Assembly (NCBI GenBank): GCA_021772705.1
Contig: JAJFLN010000555.1
Span: 1 to 9,265 of the forward strand
Origin: Candidatus Cloacimonadota bacterium
GTDB lineage: Bacteria > Muiribacteriota > UBA6191 > JACPRK01
Reading direction: 5' to 3'
Length of the DNA: 9,265 nucleotides
Under the pieces are notes generated by a model. It was not told the DNA's origin and made no database searches. It worked only from the letters and a program-made list of their open reading frames with translations. Positions 1 through 8,300 of the stretch are shown in pieces. Made by a program: the position numbers and the translations under genes. Positions within the stretch are counted from its first letter, which is position 1; the number at the start of each line of letters is the position of its first letter.

Positions 1-2439
1 CAGTACCCGCTGAAGTGCTGCCAACAGTTCGGCCTCGGCGTGTGTGTCGACCCAGACCATTTCGTGTCCTCGGGTGAAGAGACGACTGTCGGTCAGCCAT
101 CGAAACTCCAGCGAGTGCTTCCCCAGGACCGAGTCGTCCGGATCCGGTCCGGTGGGAAAACCGAGCTGACGGAGAACCCTCTCGTCGTGGAGGTTCTGGA
201 TCATCTTCCATATCCGAGCTGGGGTGAGTTGGTCTCGCTTCACCGATGCTTGACTCTCGACTCGTTCAGGATCGAAGAGCTTCCCGGCAAGCTCAACAAT
301 TTCGGTCTCGATTCTCGGGAGCTGAGCCTGCGGCAGCACCTTGTCAGAGCGGTGGTACCAATGCCAGGCCCAGGCCAGATCGAACAGCCGATCCTCTCGG
401 AGAACGGCGACGCGAGCGGTCCTCTCGGCCCACCGATTGGCGTCCATACCGAGGGACACTCCGTGGCCGATGCGGTCGCCTTCTTCGAGGCCGAGGAACA
501 GCTTCGGCTCGTGGAATCGCCGGAGGCCCGTGAGAAGGTGGACGAAGTCCTCGCCGGCGTGGAATGATCGCCGTAGCGGGGGCAACGGATTGAGTAGCTC
601 CCCATTCGTCATCCTCGATGCCATCTGGCTCGCTTCATGGGTGTAACGAAGTATGGGAGCCATGACCCAGCTAGGAATGCCTGCCTCGTCCGTGCAAAGG
701 TCCAGGCCGCGCAGCCAGGCCAGGCAGTGCGGAAACGAAAGCATCAGCCTGGCCAGCGATTGTGCCTCCCGCTTCTTCGCCAGATAGAACCGGGAGTAAC
801 GATATCCGGCGGGGTTCACCGTAACTCCCTCAAATCTGTCTCCGCCCCTTGTGAGATGGGGCGACGGATCGCCTTCCGTCCCGCTCCAGAATCCTTGCTG
901 CCTGCCGCCATGGAGTGCCCGTTCGCCGCGACTCCTGACGAAGTGGACGACCACGCCGGCCTCGAGATCGCCTCCACTCGGATCGAGATGGCCAATGACT
1001 TTCTGCAGGTCCTGCAACAGCTTCAGGTTCTTCGAGACGGACACCTCCGGTGTGGTACGCGCTTCCATGGAGGCAAGCCCCAGCCTCCACCCACTGGATC
1101 GGGTAGCTGCTTCGAACCGGGTGCTGTCGTCGAGAACCCGGCGTATCGCCCTCGGTCGATCATAGAAGCGCAAGAACCAGTGGAGCCCCGGTGTCATCGG
1201 TCTCTGAATGACATGCCGGTGAAACAAGCAGCGAACACGGGTCGACTGCCAGAAGAGTCGCTCGAACACCGGGTCCAGTCGCCGTTTTCCACCCTTGCCA
1301 TACAGATCGTCCAGGTACAAGAGCGAGGATCGGATCAACCACGCCTCTCCCGTGTCCCCTGGGGGCAGTTTTCCTATCGCGCCGCGGACCGGATCCTTCC
1401 GCATGGCCTTTTCGCACCAGTCGCCGGGCTCGTCGGGACGCCACTCCCGGTCGGTACGAGGATACCGCTTCACCACCGCCTGAAACCGGCGATAGCAGGA
1501 TTGAAGGAGTCCAAAACGGCGGGATTCGTCCCAGGTGGATGGCTCACTATCGTTCGTATCCGATGGTCCACGGGTATCCTCGCATGGAATCTTACCGCTG
1601 GAGAGATCGTCGAGAGCAGTCAGGAGCAATGAGAAGTCAGCCGGCCCGAGAACGTCTATAAGATGCGGCGATCTTCTGTCCCAGAACCGGCACATAGCCT
1701 CCCCCGCAATCCGGCTCACGAGAAACCATGTGGCGACCAGCCGGCCGAGTGCCGCCGATAGGAGGGCGAGAGGCAACGACTTGCCGTCGTCGAAGCATCC
1801 TCCCGGTGAAGCCAGCGTCGTGGCTTGAAACTCCGGGGACGCGACGGCGCGCATCGCCGAAGCCCAGAGCAGGGGGAAGTCCATCCCGGCTCCAAGGTGC
1901 AGGTGCGGCTCGGCGAAGCCGTCGCCACTCTTCATCCGCGCGAGCAGGGTTCTGGACACGGTGTTCACTCGGTAGCTCGTCCCTTCCAAGACGACCGCCG
2001 AGGCCAGCAGGTCAGTGGGCAAGGCCAGGGAGATCCACCGCCAGGCCTGGCGAGATAGCATCGGCGTGTCTCGGGATTTCCCCCCGAATGGGCCTCGCCG
2101 AATGTCGGGCCGCGATTCGGCGCCGTCCCCGGTCAGGAACCAGTCGGCCAGACGTCGCAGATAGGTGTGGAGAGGTTCTGTCTTCCCCTGGTTCGCATCC
2201 TGCGGGCCAAACCAGACGGCGTCTCGAAGCGACAGCGCCTCGTCGAGGGACAGTCCTGTTGTGGCACCGACGATCTCTTGTTCGGCACATCTCCAAAGAC
2301 CGGACGTGGTACCGCCCAGGTTCGGTCGAAGTTCCATCGCGGCAAGGCGAAAGGCGGCCTCGGAGGCAATCGGAAATGCGGCCATCTCCGCGACCGTGTG
2401 AAAGTGGGGGGACGGAGCGAGCCGGTAGCCTGGGATCAT
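1..2439 (-). CDS. rdrB: RdrB, RADAR adenosine deaminase (3' end cut by window edge)
   Basis: RdrB is the deaminase of the RADAR anti-phage system; characterised members convert adenosine to inosine in RNA and/or adenine nucleotides, in a giant cytoplasmic complex with RdrA. Translating 2439 down to 1 gives 813 codons without a stop. Adenosine deaminase superfamily motifs appear in order: EPHLHLGAG at residues 177-185 (zinc-binding H179 and H181), FHAGED at 626-631 (zinc ligand H627, catalytic E630), RIGHG at 656-660 (H659). About 446 residues separate the first two motifs against about 200 in housekeeping deaminases, as expected for the large divergent RdrB type. The superfamily's catalytic Asp motif (TDDP-like) is not visible and probably lies past the left edge. 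The start is firm: an in-frame TAA (2440-2442) directly precedes the ATG, which overlaps the rdrA stop as ATGA, so translation is probably coupled. A hydrophobic helix near residues 223-250 contains Arg and looks buried, not membrane-spanning. A generic adenosine deaminase is less likely given the length and the ATPase partner. Confidence 0.9.
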   Translation of the reverse strand, partial: MIPGYRLAPSPHFHTVAEMAAFPIASEAAFRLAAMELRPNLGGTTSGLWRCAEQEIVGATTGLSLDEALSLRDAVWFGPQDANQGKTEPLHTYLRRLADWFLTGDGAESRPDIRRGPFGGKSRDTPMLSRQAWRWISLALPTDLLASAVVLEGTSYRVNTVSRTLLARMKSGDGFAEPHLHLGAGMDFPLLWASAMRAVASPEFQATTLASPGGCFDDGKSLPLALLSAALGRLVATWFLVSRIAGEAMCRFWDRRSPHLIDVLGPADFSLLLTALDDLSSGKIPCEDTRGPSDTNDSEPSTWDESRRFGLLQSCYRRFQAVVKRYPRTDREWRPDEPGDWCEKAMRKDPVRGAIGKLPPGDTGEAWLIRSSLLYLDDLYGKGGKRRLDPVFERLFWQSTRVRCLFHRHVIQRPMTPGLHWFLRFYDRPRAIRRVLDDSTRFEAATRSSGWRLGLASMEARTTPEVSVSKNLKLLQDLQKVIGHLDPSGGDLEAGVVVHFVRSRGERALHGGRQQGFWSGTEGDPSPHLTRGGDRFEGVTVNPAGYRYSRFYLAKKREAQSLARLMLSFPHCLAWLRGLDLCTDEAGIPSWVMAPILRYTHEASQMASRMTNGELLNPLPPLRRSFHAGEDFVHLLTGLRRFHEPKLFLGLEEGDRIGHGVSLGMDANRWAERTARVAVLREDRLFDLAWAWHWYHRSDKVLPQAQLPRIETEIVELAGKLFDPERVESQASVKRDQLTPARIWKMIQNLHDERVLRQLGFPTGPDPDDSVLGKHSLEFRWLTDSRLFTRGHEMVWVDTHAEAELLAALQRVL

Positions 2440-4364
2440 TTACTGGGCTTTCGTGCTGGTCGAGCCTTATCCTTGGATGACTTCGAGCTAGAGGCAGGAG
2501 GTTTTTTCGTATCCCTGCGGGGGGAACTTTTTCCCTGCACTGAGGCACGAGCGAGCTTGGTCGAATTCCTGTCCTTCGGCGGAACTTTGGCGTTTGTCTT
2601 GTCGAACTCGAAAAAGGTTGAGCTCTTCGGGGCAAGCTTCTTGTTGAGGAAAGACTGTGGCATCCCGTTCAGGACCAAAAAGTCATGCAACAGTTTCAGC
2701 CATGCCGTGGGCCTGGGCGCCAGTGTTTCTGGGGAGTTCGACGCGCAACTGGCGCAGCCACCTCCCTCATTGGTCCGGCTAGATGGCGAGACCGTAAATC
2801 TGGACCCGTGCTCACTCACCTTGCTGATTTCGAGGACACTCGTAGGAAAGCGATAGGCTCCGAACTCCGAATCCGAAGCCATCTCGCTGGAGAGTAGACT
2901 ACGGGTCCTGGAAGAGACCAAGGATTCGTCCAGCGCTCGGAAAAACTCGTCTCCAATCCACTGCCTGCGGGCGCGAATCCATTCCTTGGTCTCCACTGGG
3001 CCCCCTGGGTTGTTCTTTGTGCGCTCTAGCCGGTCTAGGCCGGCAGCCAGGTCGAAGAGACTACGCCAATTGGCTTCCAGAATGTCACTGCATGTCCAGC
3101 TACGGCTTAAATAGGGCGTCTTACTCTCGGTGGTGATCGTGTCAGCTGCATTCGCTGGTTTCGATGACTCCTCCGGCGGTTCAGTTGCCTTCTTCAGAAA
3201 CTCACCCAGCGTTTGCGGAACCCCATTGCTATCGTCATCGTGGACGAAGAACTCGCCCAACACATCTTGCAAGGATCTGCCTTCTTCGCCTTCTTGCCAT
3301 TTAAAATTCAGAGCCTCGTAGACACTAGGAGACAAGATCTCTCTGCGTTGGGGCGGAGGAATCAGCTTTCGCAGGGATGAAGTCGCCAGCTGTCGTGCTC
3401 GGGTGCCGATGTCCTCCTGCATATTCAGGAGCTTTACTGCCTGAGCTCCGCCGCCTAGGCGAAAGTAATCGCCCCCAATCTGAAGCTCTAGGATTTGCTC
3501 GAGAGTGTCCTGGTCGCCGAGCAAAATCGTGAACAGGTGGGGGACCGACAGCAAGCGCAGCAACCGCAGCAGATCGAGAGTCGTGTCAGGATCCAGATAA
3601 AAGTCATCGACAGGCAGAACGAACAGCGGCGTCTCGCCAGCGAAGTTCTTGATCGAAGTCGCAAGGCAGGCGATGACCCTTCCCATCCTCTCGGCAACAT
3701 CCAATCGAGCCCATTCTGCACGACGAATCTCGGTTGCATAGGTGTCCGGATCGACTCGCTGGGCCCTCTCCTGAACATGGCTATCCCAGGAGAGAGCCAA
3801 ATCAGTCTGAAGACGGTGGAGTTCACGCATGCAATCGTGATCGCCGGACAGCAGGGTGGTCCTCGATTGTCCATCCGCATTGCGCCCCGCAGCAGCCCTC
3901 TCGATCCGCGCCAGGACGGCGGCCAAGAAGTTTGTTCTGCCCCGAAGGGGTTCGAGATCTAGACGCTTCAGCCAAACTACCCGCGACTTCAAATCTGTGA
4001 TCTCGGACTGGATGGCCTTCAAAAGCTTGCCTTTCTCGTCAGATCCGGTCGTGTCTGTCTGAACATCTTTGCTCTCTGGTTTCAGGAGTCCCTCGAGAGT
4101 CTTGTAAACCGTTGTCTTTCCAGCGCCCGGTTCCCCTGTGAGCAGCACGACACGACTGAAACTATCGGGATCTGCTGTGCGACCCGAAGAGTCGCCAGCA
4201 CCGTCCTCGCCCATTTTCCCGCGAGCGGCCTGGAGGCTGTCAACCACCAGCTTGAGCGCGTCGAGTTGAGACTTGCTCAGGTTTTCGAGCTCTCGGGGAT
4301 TCGCCTCCGGTCGTAGCCGGAAACTTTGTTTCGACATCTCTCTCTCTTCTTGAGTCTTGGTCAT
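2436..4364 (-). CDS. rdrA: RdrA, RADAR P-loop ATPase (short form)
   Basis: RdrA is the ATPase of RADAR, an oligomeric P-loop NTPase that acts with RdrB; its nucleotide-binding core is complete here. With the ATG at 4362-4364 the protein is 642 residues. Seen: Walker A GEPGAGKT at 77-84 (K83); a DLEPL block at 136-140 followed by TNFLAAVLARIE at 144-155, a pairing I associate with RdrA; Walker B ending in VDDFYLDPD at 252-260 (D253, D254); and a sensor-like LLGDQD at 281-286. Residues 588-642 form a Lys/Ser/Pro-rich basic tail. RdrA is, as I recall, usually near 900 residues, so this is a short form. Start choice: an in-frame TTG at 4400 has no ribosome site, the ATG at 4362-4364 has GAGGA nine bases upstream, and the ATG at 4335-4337 follows a purine run and is a real alternative. 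The stop overlaps the rdrB start (ATGA). Sampled GC is 47-57%, below its neighbours. Naming it RdrA rests on motifs plus the rdrB partner. Confidence 0.85.
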   Translation of the reverse strand: MTKTQEEREMSKQSFRLRPEANPRELENLSKSQLDALKLVVDSLQAARGKMGEDGAGDSSGRTADPDSFSRVVLLTGEPGAGKTTVYKTLEGLLKPESKDVQTDTTGSDEKGKLLKAIQSEITDLKSRVVWLKRLDLEPLRGRTNFLAAVLARIERAAAGRNADGQSRTTLLSGDHDCMRELHRLQTDLALSWDSHVQERAQRVDPDTYATEIRRAEWARLDVAERMGRVIACLATSIKNFAGETPLFVLPVDDFYLDPDTTLDLLRLLRLLSVPHLFTILLGDQDTLEQILELQIGGDYFRLGGGAQAVKLLNMQEDIGTRARQLATSSLRKLIPPPQRREILSPSVYEALNFKWQEGEEGRSLQDVLGEFFVHDDDSNGVPQTLGEFLKKATEPPEESSKPANAADTITTESKTPYLSRSWTCSDILEANWRSLFDLAAGLDRLERTKNNPGGPVETKEWIRARRQWIGDEFFRALDESLVSSRTRSLLSSEMASDSEFGAYRFPTSVLEISKVSEHGSRFTVSPSSRTNEGGGCASCASNSPETLAPRPTAWLKLLHDFLVLNGMPQSFLNKKLAPKSSTFFEFDKTNAKVPPKDRNSTKLARASVQGKSSPRRDTKKPPASSSKSSKDKARPARKPSK

Positions 4365-4373
4365 TGGTTGTCG

Positions 4374-4378
4374 TCCTC
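4374..4378 (-). promoter_or_regulatory. Ribosome binding site of rdrA
   Basis: GAGGA on the minus strand lies nine bases before the ATG at 4362-4364. It is the best Shine-Dalgarno match near the candidate starts and decides the start against the upstream TTG at 4398-4400. A competing purine run at 4338-4353 precedes the ATG at 4335-4337, so initiation nine codons later cannot be excluded. Confidence 0.5.
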
Positions 4379-4454
4379 GTCGAATGGACCATGGGGACAA
4401 TAGTCGATGGCGCGTGTTGTCTCGTTTCCAAATTCAGCACCAGCAGAAGAAAAC

Positions 4455-4480
4455 ACTCCTCCATTTACAGCGGAGGGAGT
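4455..4480 (-). repeat. Imperfect inverted repeat: operator or terminator
   Basis: On the minus strand ACTCCCTCC (4472-4480) pairs with GGAGGAGT (4455-4462) around a nine-base loop, giving an eight-pair stem with one bulged C. The loop contains the candidate -10 of the rdrAB promoter, an arrangement that would suit an operator for a dimeric repressor. Directly after the stem on the minus strand is GTTTTCTTCT (4445-4454), so the same element could end transcripts from the upstream methyltransferase. The two readings are alternatives; sequence alone does not choose. Confidence 0.35.
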
Positions 4481-4491
4481 CGGCTGGTCAA
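4464..4491 (-). promoter_or_regulatory. Candidate sigma70-type promoter for rdrAB
   Basis: On the minus strand TTGACC (4486-4491, five of six consensus positions) is followed after 16 bases by TGTAAA (4464-4469, four of six). Transcription would start near 4456, leaving a leader of about 90 bases before the rdrA ATG. The position, in the only sizeable gap in front of the RADAR genes, fits a dedicated promoter. Short consensus matches are common by chance and the host's sigma preferences are unknown, so this is a hypothesis. Confidence 0.3.
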
Positions 4492-4590
4492 TCTAATGAT
4501 GACCACCTGACTATTCCGTTACGTCATGTCCATTCCTGCACCGGTCGTAGCAGGTCACCGCTGTGGATCGGCGTGTGTCCGGAACTGGCC

Positions 4591-5325
4591 TCAGCAGCCA
4601 GCGATCAAGAATGGACTGATTGAGCTGCCGAACGGCTCCCCTCGAAACGAGTCGAACAACTCGACGGTATCATATCCGACACTCAGCGCGAGGTCCCTGA
4701 CCCGGTTTGCATCGCAGTTCGCCAGACGATGTGTTTCGAAGACCAGCTCGTCGTGGAGCACGCTGGCGTAGACGTAATCAGCCTGCAGTGCTGTCTCCGT
4801 ATCTTGGCACCGAGAGTAGCGGTAGAAAAGCCAAATGTCGGCGTCGCCGGAAGGAGTGCCGGACTCCCTGTCCACGCCGAGCTGTCCCGATGAATTGGGA
4901 GCGTGAGCCACTTGAGCGATCAATTCGCCGCCGGGCCGGAGGGCCGCCCTGCAGCGGCCAAGGACATCGCGGAGTTCCTCCTCGGATCTGCAGTAATTGA
5001 GAGTCCAGGAGAGAGCCGTGATCGTGTCGTATGCTCCGCGCTCATTCAGCTCCTGCATCTTGAGCTGACGGACCCGACCTGCGTCCACTTTCGCCGCTGC
5101 AGCGTTCACCATGCCCGCGGACGCATCGATTCCAAGAGCATCGATTCCGGCCGAGAGCGCCCTCTCCAGCAGCACACCCGTTCCGCAGCCGACGTCGAGG
5201 AGTCGCGTTGGCAGACCTCGGGCGAGACTCCGGCGAATCACAAAGGCCTGATCGTCCTTGTAGTGATCCGGAGGCGTGTGAAGGTCGTACCGATGGGCGA
5301 ATTCGTCAAACAATCGGTAGGTCAT
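4591..5325 (-). CDS. Class I SAM-dependent methyltransferase
   Basis: A 244-residue soluble protein that should transfer a methyl group from S-adenosylmethionine to an unidentified acceptor. The Rossmann motifs are clear: LLDVGCGTG at 42-50 (motif I, SAM binding), GIDASAGM at 65-72 (acidic D67 that would contact the ribose hydroxyls), and LRPGGEL at 129-135 (post-II region). The opening YRLFDEFAHRYD resembles small-molecule methyltransferases of natural-product and cofactor pathways. There is no target-recognition domain and no NPPY/DPPY motif as in DNA adenine methyltransferases, so a restriction-modification role is unlikely. The frame is open further upstream to 5451, but that extension has no family similarity and lies inside the preceding gene. 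The ATG at 5323-5325 overlaps the UvrA-like stop as ATGA and leaves a normal family N-terminus, so I use it. Translation is probably coupled to the UvrA-like gene, implying shared function. Confidence 0.85.
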   Translation of the reverse strand: MTYRLFDEFAHRYDLHTPPDHYKDDQAFVIRRSLARGLPTRLLDVGCGTGVLLERALSAGIDALGIDASAGMVNAAAAKVDAGRVRQLKMQELNERGAYDTITALSWTLNYCRSEEELRDVLGRCRAALRPGGELIAQVAHAPNSSGQLGVDRESGTPSGDADIWLFYRYSRCQDTETALQADYVYASVLHDELVFETHRLANCDANRVRDLALSVGYDTVELFDSFRGEPFGSSISPFLIAGC

Positions 5326-8300
5326 TCCGAGACCGCCGGCAGTGTGGAGAATTGAGTGGCCACGTGAACGAAGAATGAATGAGAGGCGCCATGAGGGAGA
5401 GGGGCACGAAGGGGGTGGCTCCCGTGCTCCCGGACCAAGGGCGCCAGGCATCGACGCAGTCTCTCCCGCCGTCTCTGATGCCGTTCCTGTCCCTCGTCCT
5501 CGATCGCTGGGACCAAGTTGATCGCTTTCAGAAGATCCCTCGGCGTACCTCGCGCGACCAGCTCCCGCCAGGGCGTCTTGCCGAGTCGGATCAGCTCGGC
5601 CGTCATTCCCAGACCGCTACCGCCACACTCGGGGCAAGCTGAAGTCGACTCCGAGTTCGAGACTCTGGCTGCCCAGTTCCGATGCTTGCTTCTAGGAAGC
5701 TCGGACAGCACGTGGGCAATCAAACCGTCCCACCGAAGCCAGTTCCCGACCTCCGACGGATCCTTACCGGGTTTAACGAAGCTCCCATGGCCAGGTCTCT
5801 TCCAGTAGCCGTGCAGCAGCCAATCGCGCTCGGGACGAGTCAGCTCGCCGTGGGTCCGTCTCGGATCGAAAAGCCACTCCCGCTCCATCCGCTTCAGGAA
5901 AGGCAGTAGCTCCACTCTCCGGATGCTTCTGAGGATCTCCAGAGCTTCGGCGCACAGCCAGGTCTCGTCCAGCGGGCATGAAGACTCTTTGCCGAGCAAG
6001 AGCCGATGGTCGAGGACTCGGCGGACACCCGATCCCCTGCAGGCTGAGCAGCCGCCGGCGGCGTGACGGCGCGACAGATGGGCCGGGAGTGGCCTCCTGG
6101 CTCCGACCCGTCCTCGGTCCAGATCGACGGGACGACTGGACAGGACGCCTTGTATCCGTCCGGCGAGATCGACGAGTTCGACATGGCCGGCGCCCAGTTC
6201 CAGTGCTTCGTCGACTGCCATTTCTTGGGACGTCGTCGATGATGGCGATTGTTGCAAGGGCCCGAGTCGGGCCCGAGCTCGCGGACCACTCACCGGGCAG
6301 TCTCCGTCCACCCAAACCATCTCACAGCGTTTCACATGCATTTCGACAGATTCGACAACGGACCGGGGTAGTGTTTCGCCCCAAACCTGCATCTCGTGGA
6401 GGGCCGGTCGGATCTGCAGGTACCACTCAGGATGAGCAGACCACTTTTCCTCGAGATTCCTACGGGCTGACGAGACGGCATCCCTGAAGCGATCGAGCAT
6501 GAAGATCGCTATCTCCTGGTCCAGACCGCCTATTTCGAAGGGGCGGCTTCCTTCGAGATCCTCCGGCAGAATCAGTGCTGCTCCCGTGGAAGACCGGATT
6601 GGAGGGTCCAGGTCGGCCCCGTCAAGCAGCCGAAGCCAGTCTCGCGCAGCTCTGGCCTCGTCGCTGGAGACCTGGGTCGGTTGCCGGCGATTCGAAGGGC
6701 GGCGCACTGCTCTGACGACTCCGTCGCGAGCTGCGAGCAGTCTTCCCGTCGGAGTGTTCATGGCCTGCAGTTTCCGGGGTGTTCCCTGGGCAATGATTTT
6801 GCCTCCCCTTGGCCCACCCTCGGGGCCAAATTCGATGAGGTGATCCGCGGCGCCCAGAATCGCCGGATTGTGCTCAATGAGCAACACCGTGTTTCGGCCT
6901 TCGTCGAGTATCCGGTCAAGCGACTTCACGAGACGTTCCACATCCACGGGGTGCAAACCCGCGGCTGGTTCGTCCAGGACGAACATCGTTGAGGCTCGCG
7001 CAGGCATCGCTAGTATTCGGGCGATCCGGACCCGCTGGACCTCGCCCCCGCTCAGACTGCTCATGGCCCGGCTGAGAGAAAGATGCCCGAGCCCGAGGTC
7101 GCAAAGGGCGGTCAACAGCTCCTTGTGCGCCCGAACAGTAGCGAGGGATGTCGCGATGAGAGTTTCAATCGGCTCTCCCAGGACAGCGGCGATGGTCGCG
7201 CCGTCGATCTCGACCGAGAGGACTTCAGGGCCGAAGCGAGATCCACCGCACCTAGGACAGGGTGCCGGCTTCTCGTTCTCCTGAACGTCACCCAGCCCCG
7301 CGCAGACCGAACATCGTCCGGTGCCCGAGTTGAGTCCGAAGTCGGTCGCTCTCAGGCCGAGCAGCTTCGCCCTCGAACTGGCGGCGAACTCCGAGCGGAG
7401 TGAGGTGAAGGCGTCGATGTAGGTACCGAGGAGGCTTCGACGGTTCGGCGGCGGTGCAGCTTGGTCCATTGCGATGACAGTGTGAAGCGCTTCGGCTCCT
7501 TCGATCTCGCAGCATCCGCCCAGGAGCAACTTGAAGTCTTCGATCTGGACCCGCTCGATCGGCAGGAGTTTTGCGAACCGGGGTAGCAGGGCTCCCCGGA
7601 CGAAGCTCGACTTGCCCGAGCCGGAGACTCCGGCGATGCAAACCAGACGCCCCAGGGGTATCTCCGTAGAGACTCCCCGTAGGTTGTTGATGGTTGCATG
7701 CCTCACCCGAAGTTGTCCGGAAGCCACCGGCGTCGCTCTTCGTGTCAGACGGGCGTTCAGGTTATCCGCTGCTTTCCGGCTGGGCGGGCCGACGGTATCT
7801 ATCCTGCCTCCTTCGTCTCCGGCCGACGTTCCCAGATCCACTACCTGGTCGACTCCGGCCAGAAGCCCCCTGCGATGATCGCTCAGGACGACCGTATGAG
7901 TTGAGGAGAGACTCCGGATTGCCTTTGCCAGACCGGCGATGTCAGCTTCATGAAGGCCCCGGGCCGGCTCGTCGAGCAGCAACAGCAGCCCGTCAACGGG
8001 TGCGTTCAACGCCCCGGAGAGACGCAACCGTCGTGCTTCTCCGGAGCTGATCTCCGTCATCCCTCTGCTGCCCGTCAGGTGCCCCAGACCCACCTGAAGA
8101 ATACTGTCTGCAGCATCGGCGATCGAGGTCACCAATCCGTGGGCCAAACGGGGCATTCCGGCCGATGCCCCTCGGAGTTTTTCCGGCACCTCTTCGAACG
8201 TCGTTGCCAGGAGCTCCTCCAGACCCAGACCTGCTACGCGCAGTGCACGGGCCTGCTCGGACCAGCGCGAGCCGTGACACTCTTCGCAAGCGCCTCGGCG

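Larger units (their letters stand above)
4365..4590. other. Intergenic region between the methyltransferase gene and rdrA
   Basis: This 226-base gap is the only non-coding stretch of any length in the window; the other two junctions are ATGA overlaps. It holds the candidate promoter, the inverted repeat and the rdrA ribosome site listed separately. Short open frames crossing it on either strand have no recognisable protein features and overlap the flanking genes, so I see no gene here. The break suggests RADAR and the UvrA-like/methyltransferase pair are separate transcription units, although read-through on the same strand is possible. Confidence 0.7.

Noticed and set aside
637..1632. 331-residue open frame on the plus strand, with others at 40-567 and 1728-2480
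   Set aside because: All lie antisense to rdrB, whose minus-strand frame carries clear deaminase motifs. The plus-strand products show no recognisable domain and reflect high-GC shadow frames.
2500..2520. A-run in rdrA as a possible -1 frameshift site fusing RdrA to RdrB
   Set aside because: The A-run is not in the slippery phase (zero frame reads ACG AAA AAA CCT), and the rdrB frame is closed by TAA immediately before its ATG, so no fusion could form.
2012..2635. 207-residue minus-strand open frame across the rdrA/rdrB junction
   Set aside because: It is out of frame with both genes, rich in Arg/Pro/Ser as expected of a shadow, and the junction is already explained by the ATGA overlap.
2167..2856. 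229-residue plus-strand open frame antisense to the rdrA/rdrB junction
   Set aside because: No motifs and complete overlap with two well-supported genes.
4365..4400. TTG start for rdrA at 4398-4400 adding 12 residues
   Set aside because: No ribosome site precedes it, whereas the ATG at 4362-4364 has GAGGA at good spacing.
4536..4555. CCTGC/GCAGG inverted repeat in the intergenic region
   Set aside because: Only five paired bases around a ten-base loop, which is expected by chance at this GC content.
4357..4623. 88-residue plus-strand open frame spanning the intergenic gap
   Set aside because: No ribosome site or recognisable protein features, and it overlaps both flanking genes in antisense.
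5326..5451. 42-residue N-terminal extension of the methyltransferase
   Set aside because: It has no family similarity, lies within the UvrA-like coding sequence, and the ATG in the ATGA overlap gives a normal methyltransferase N-terminus.
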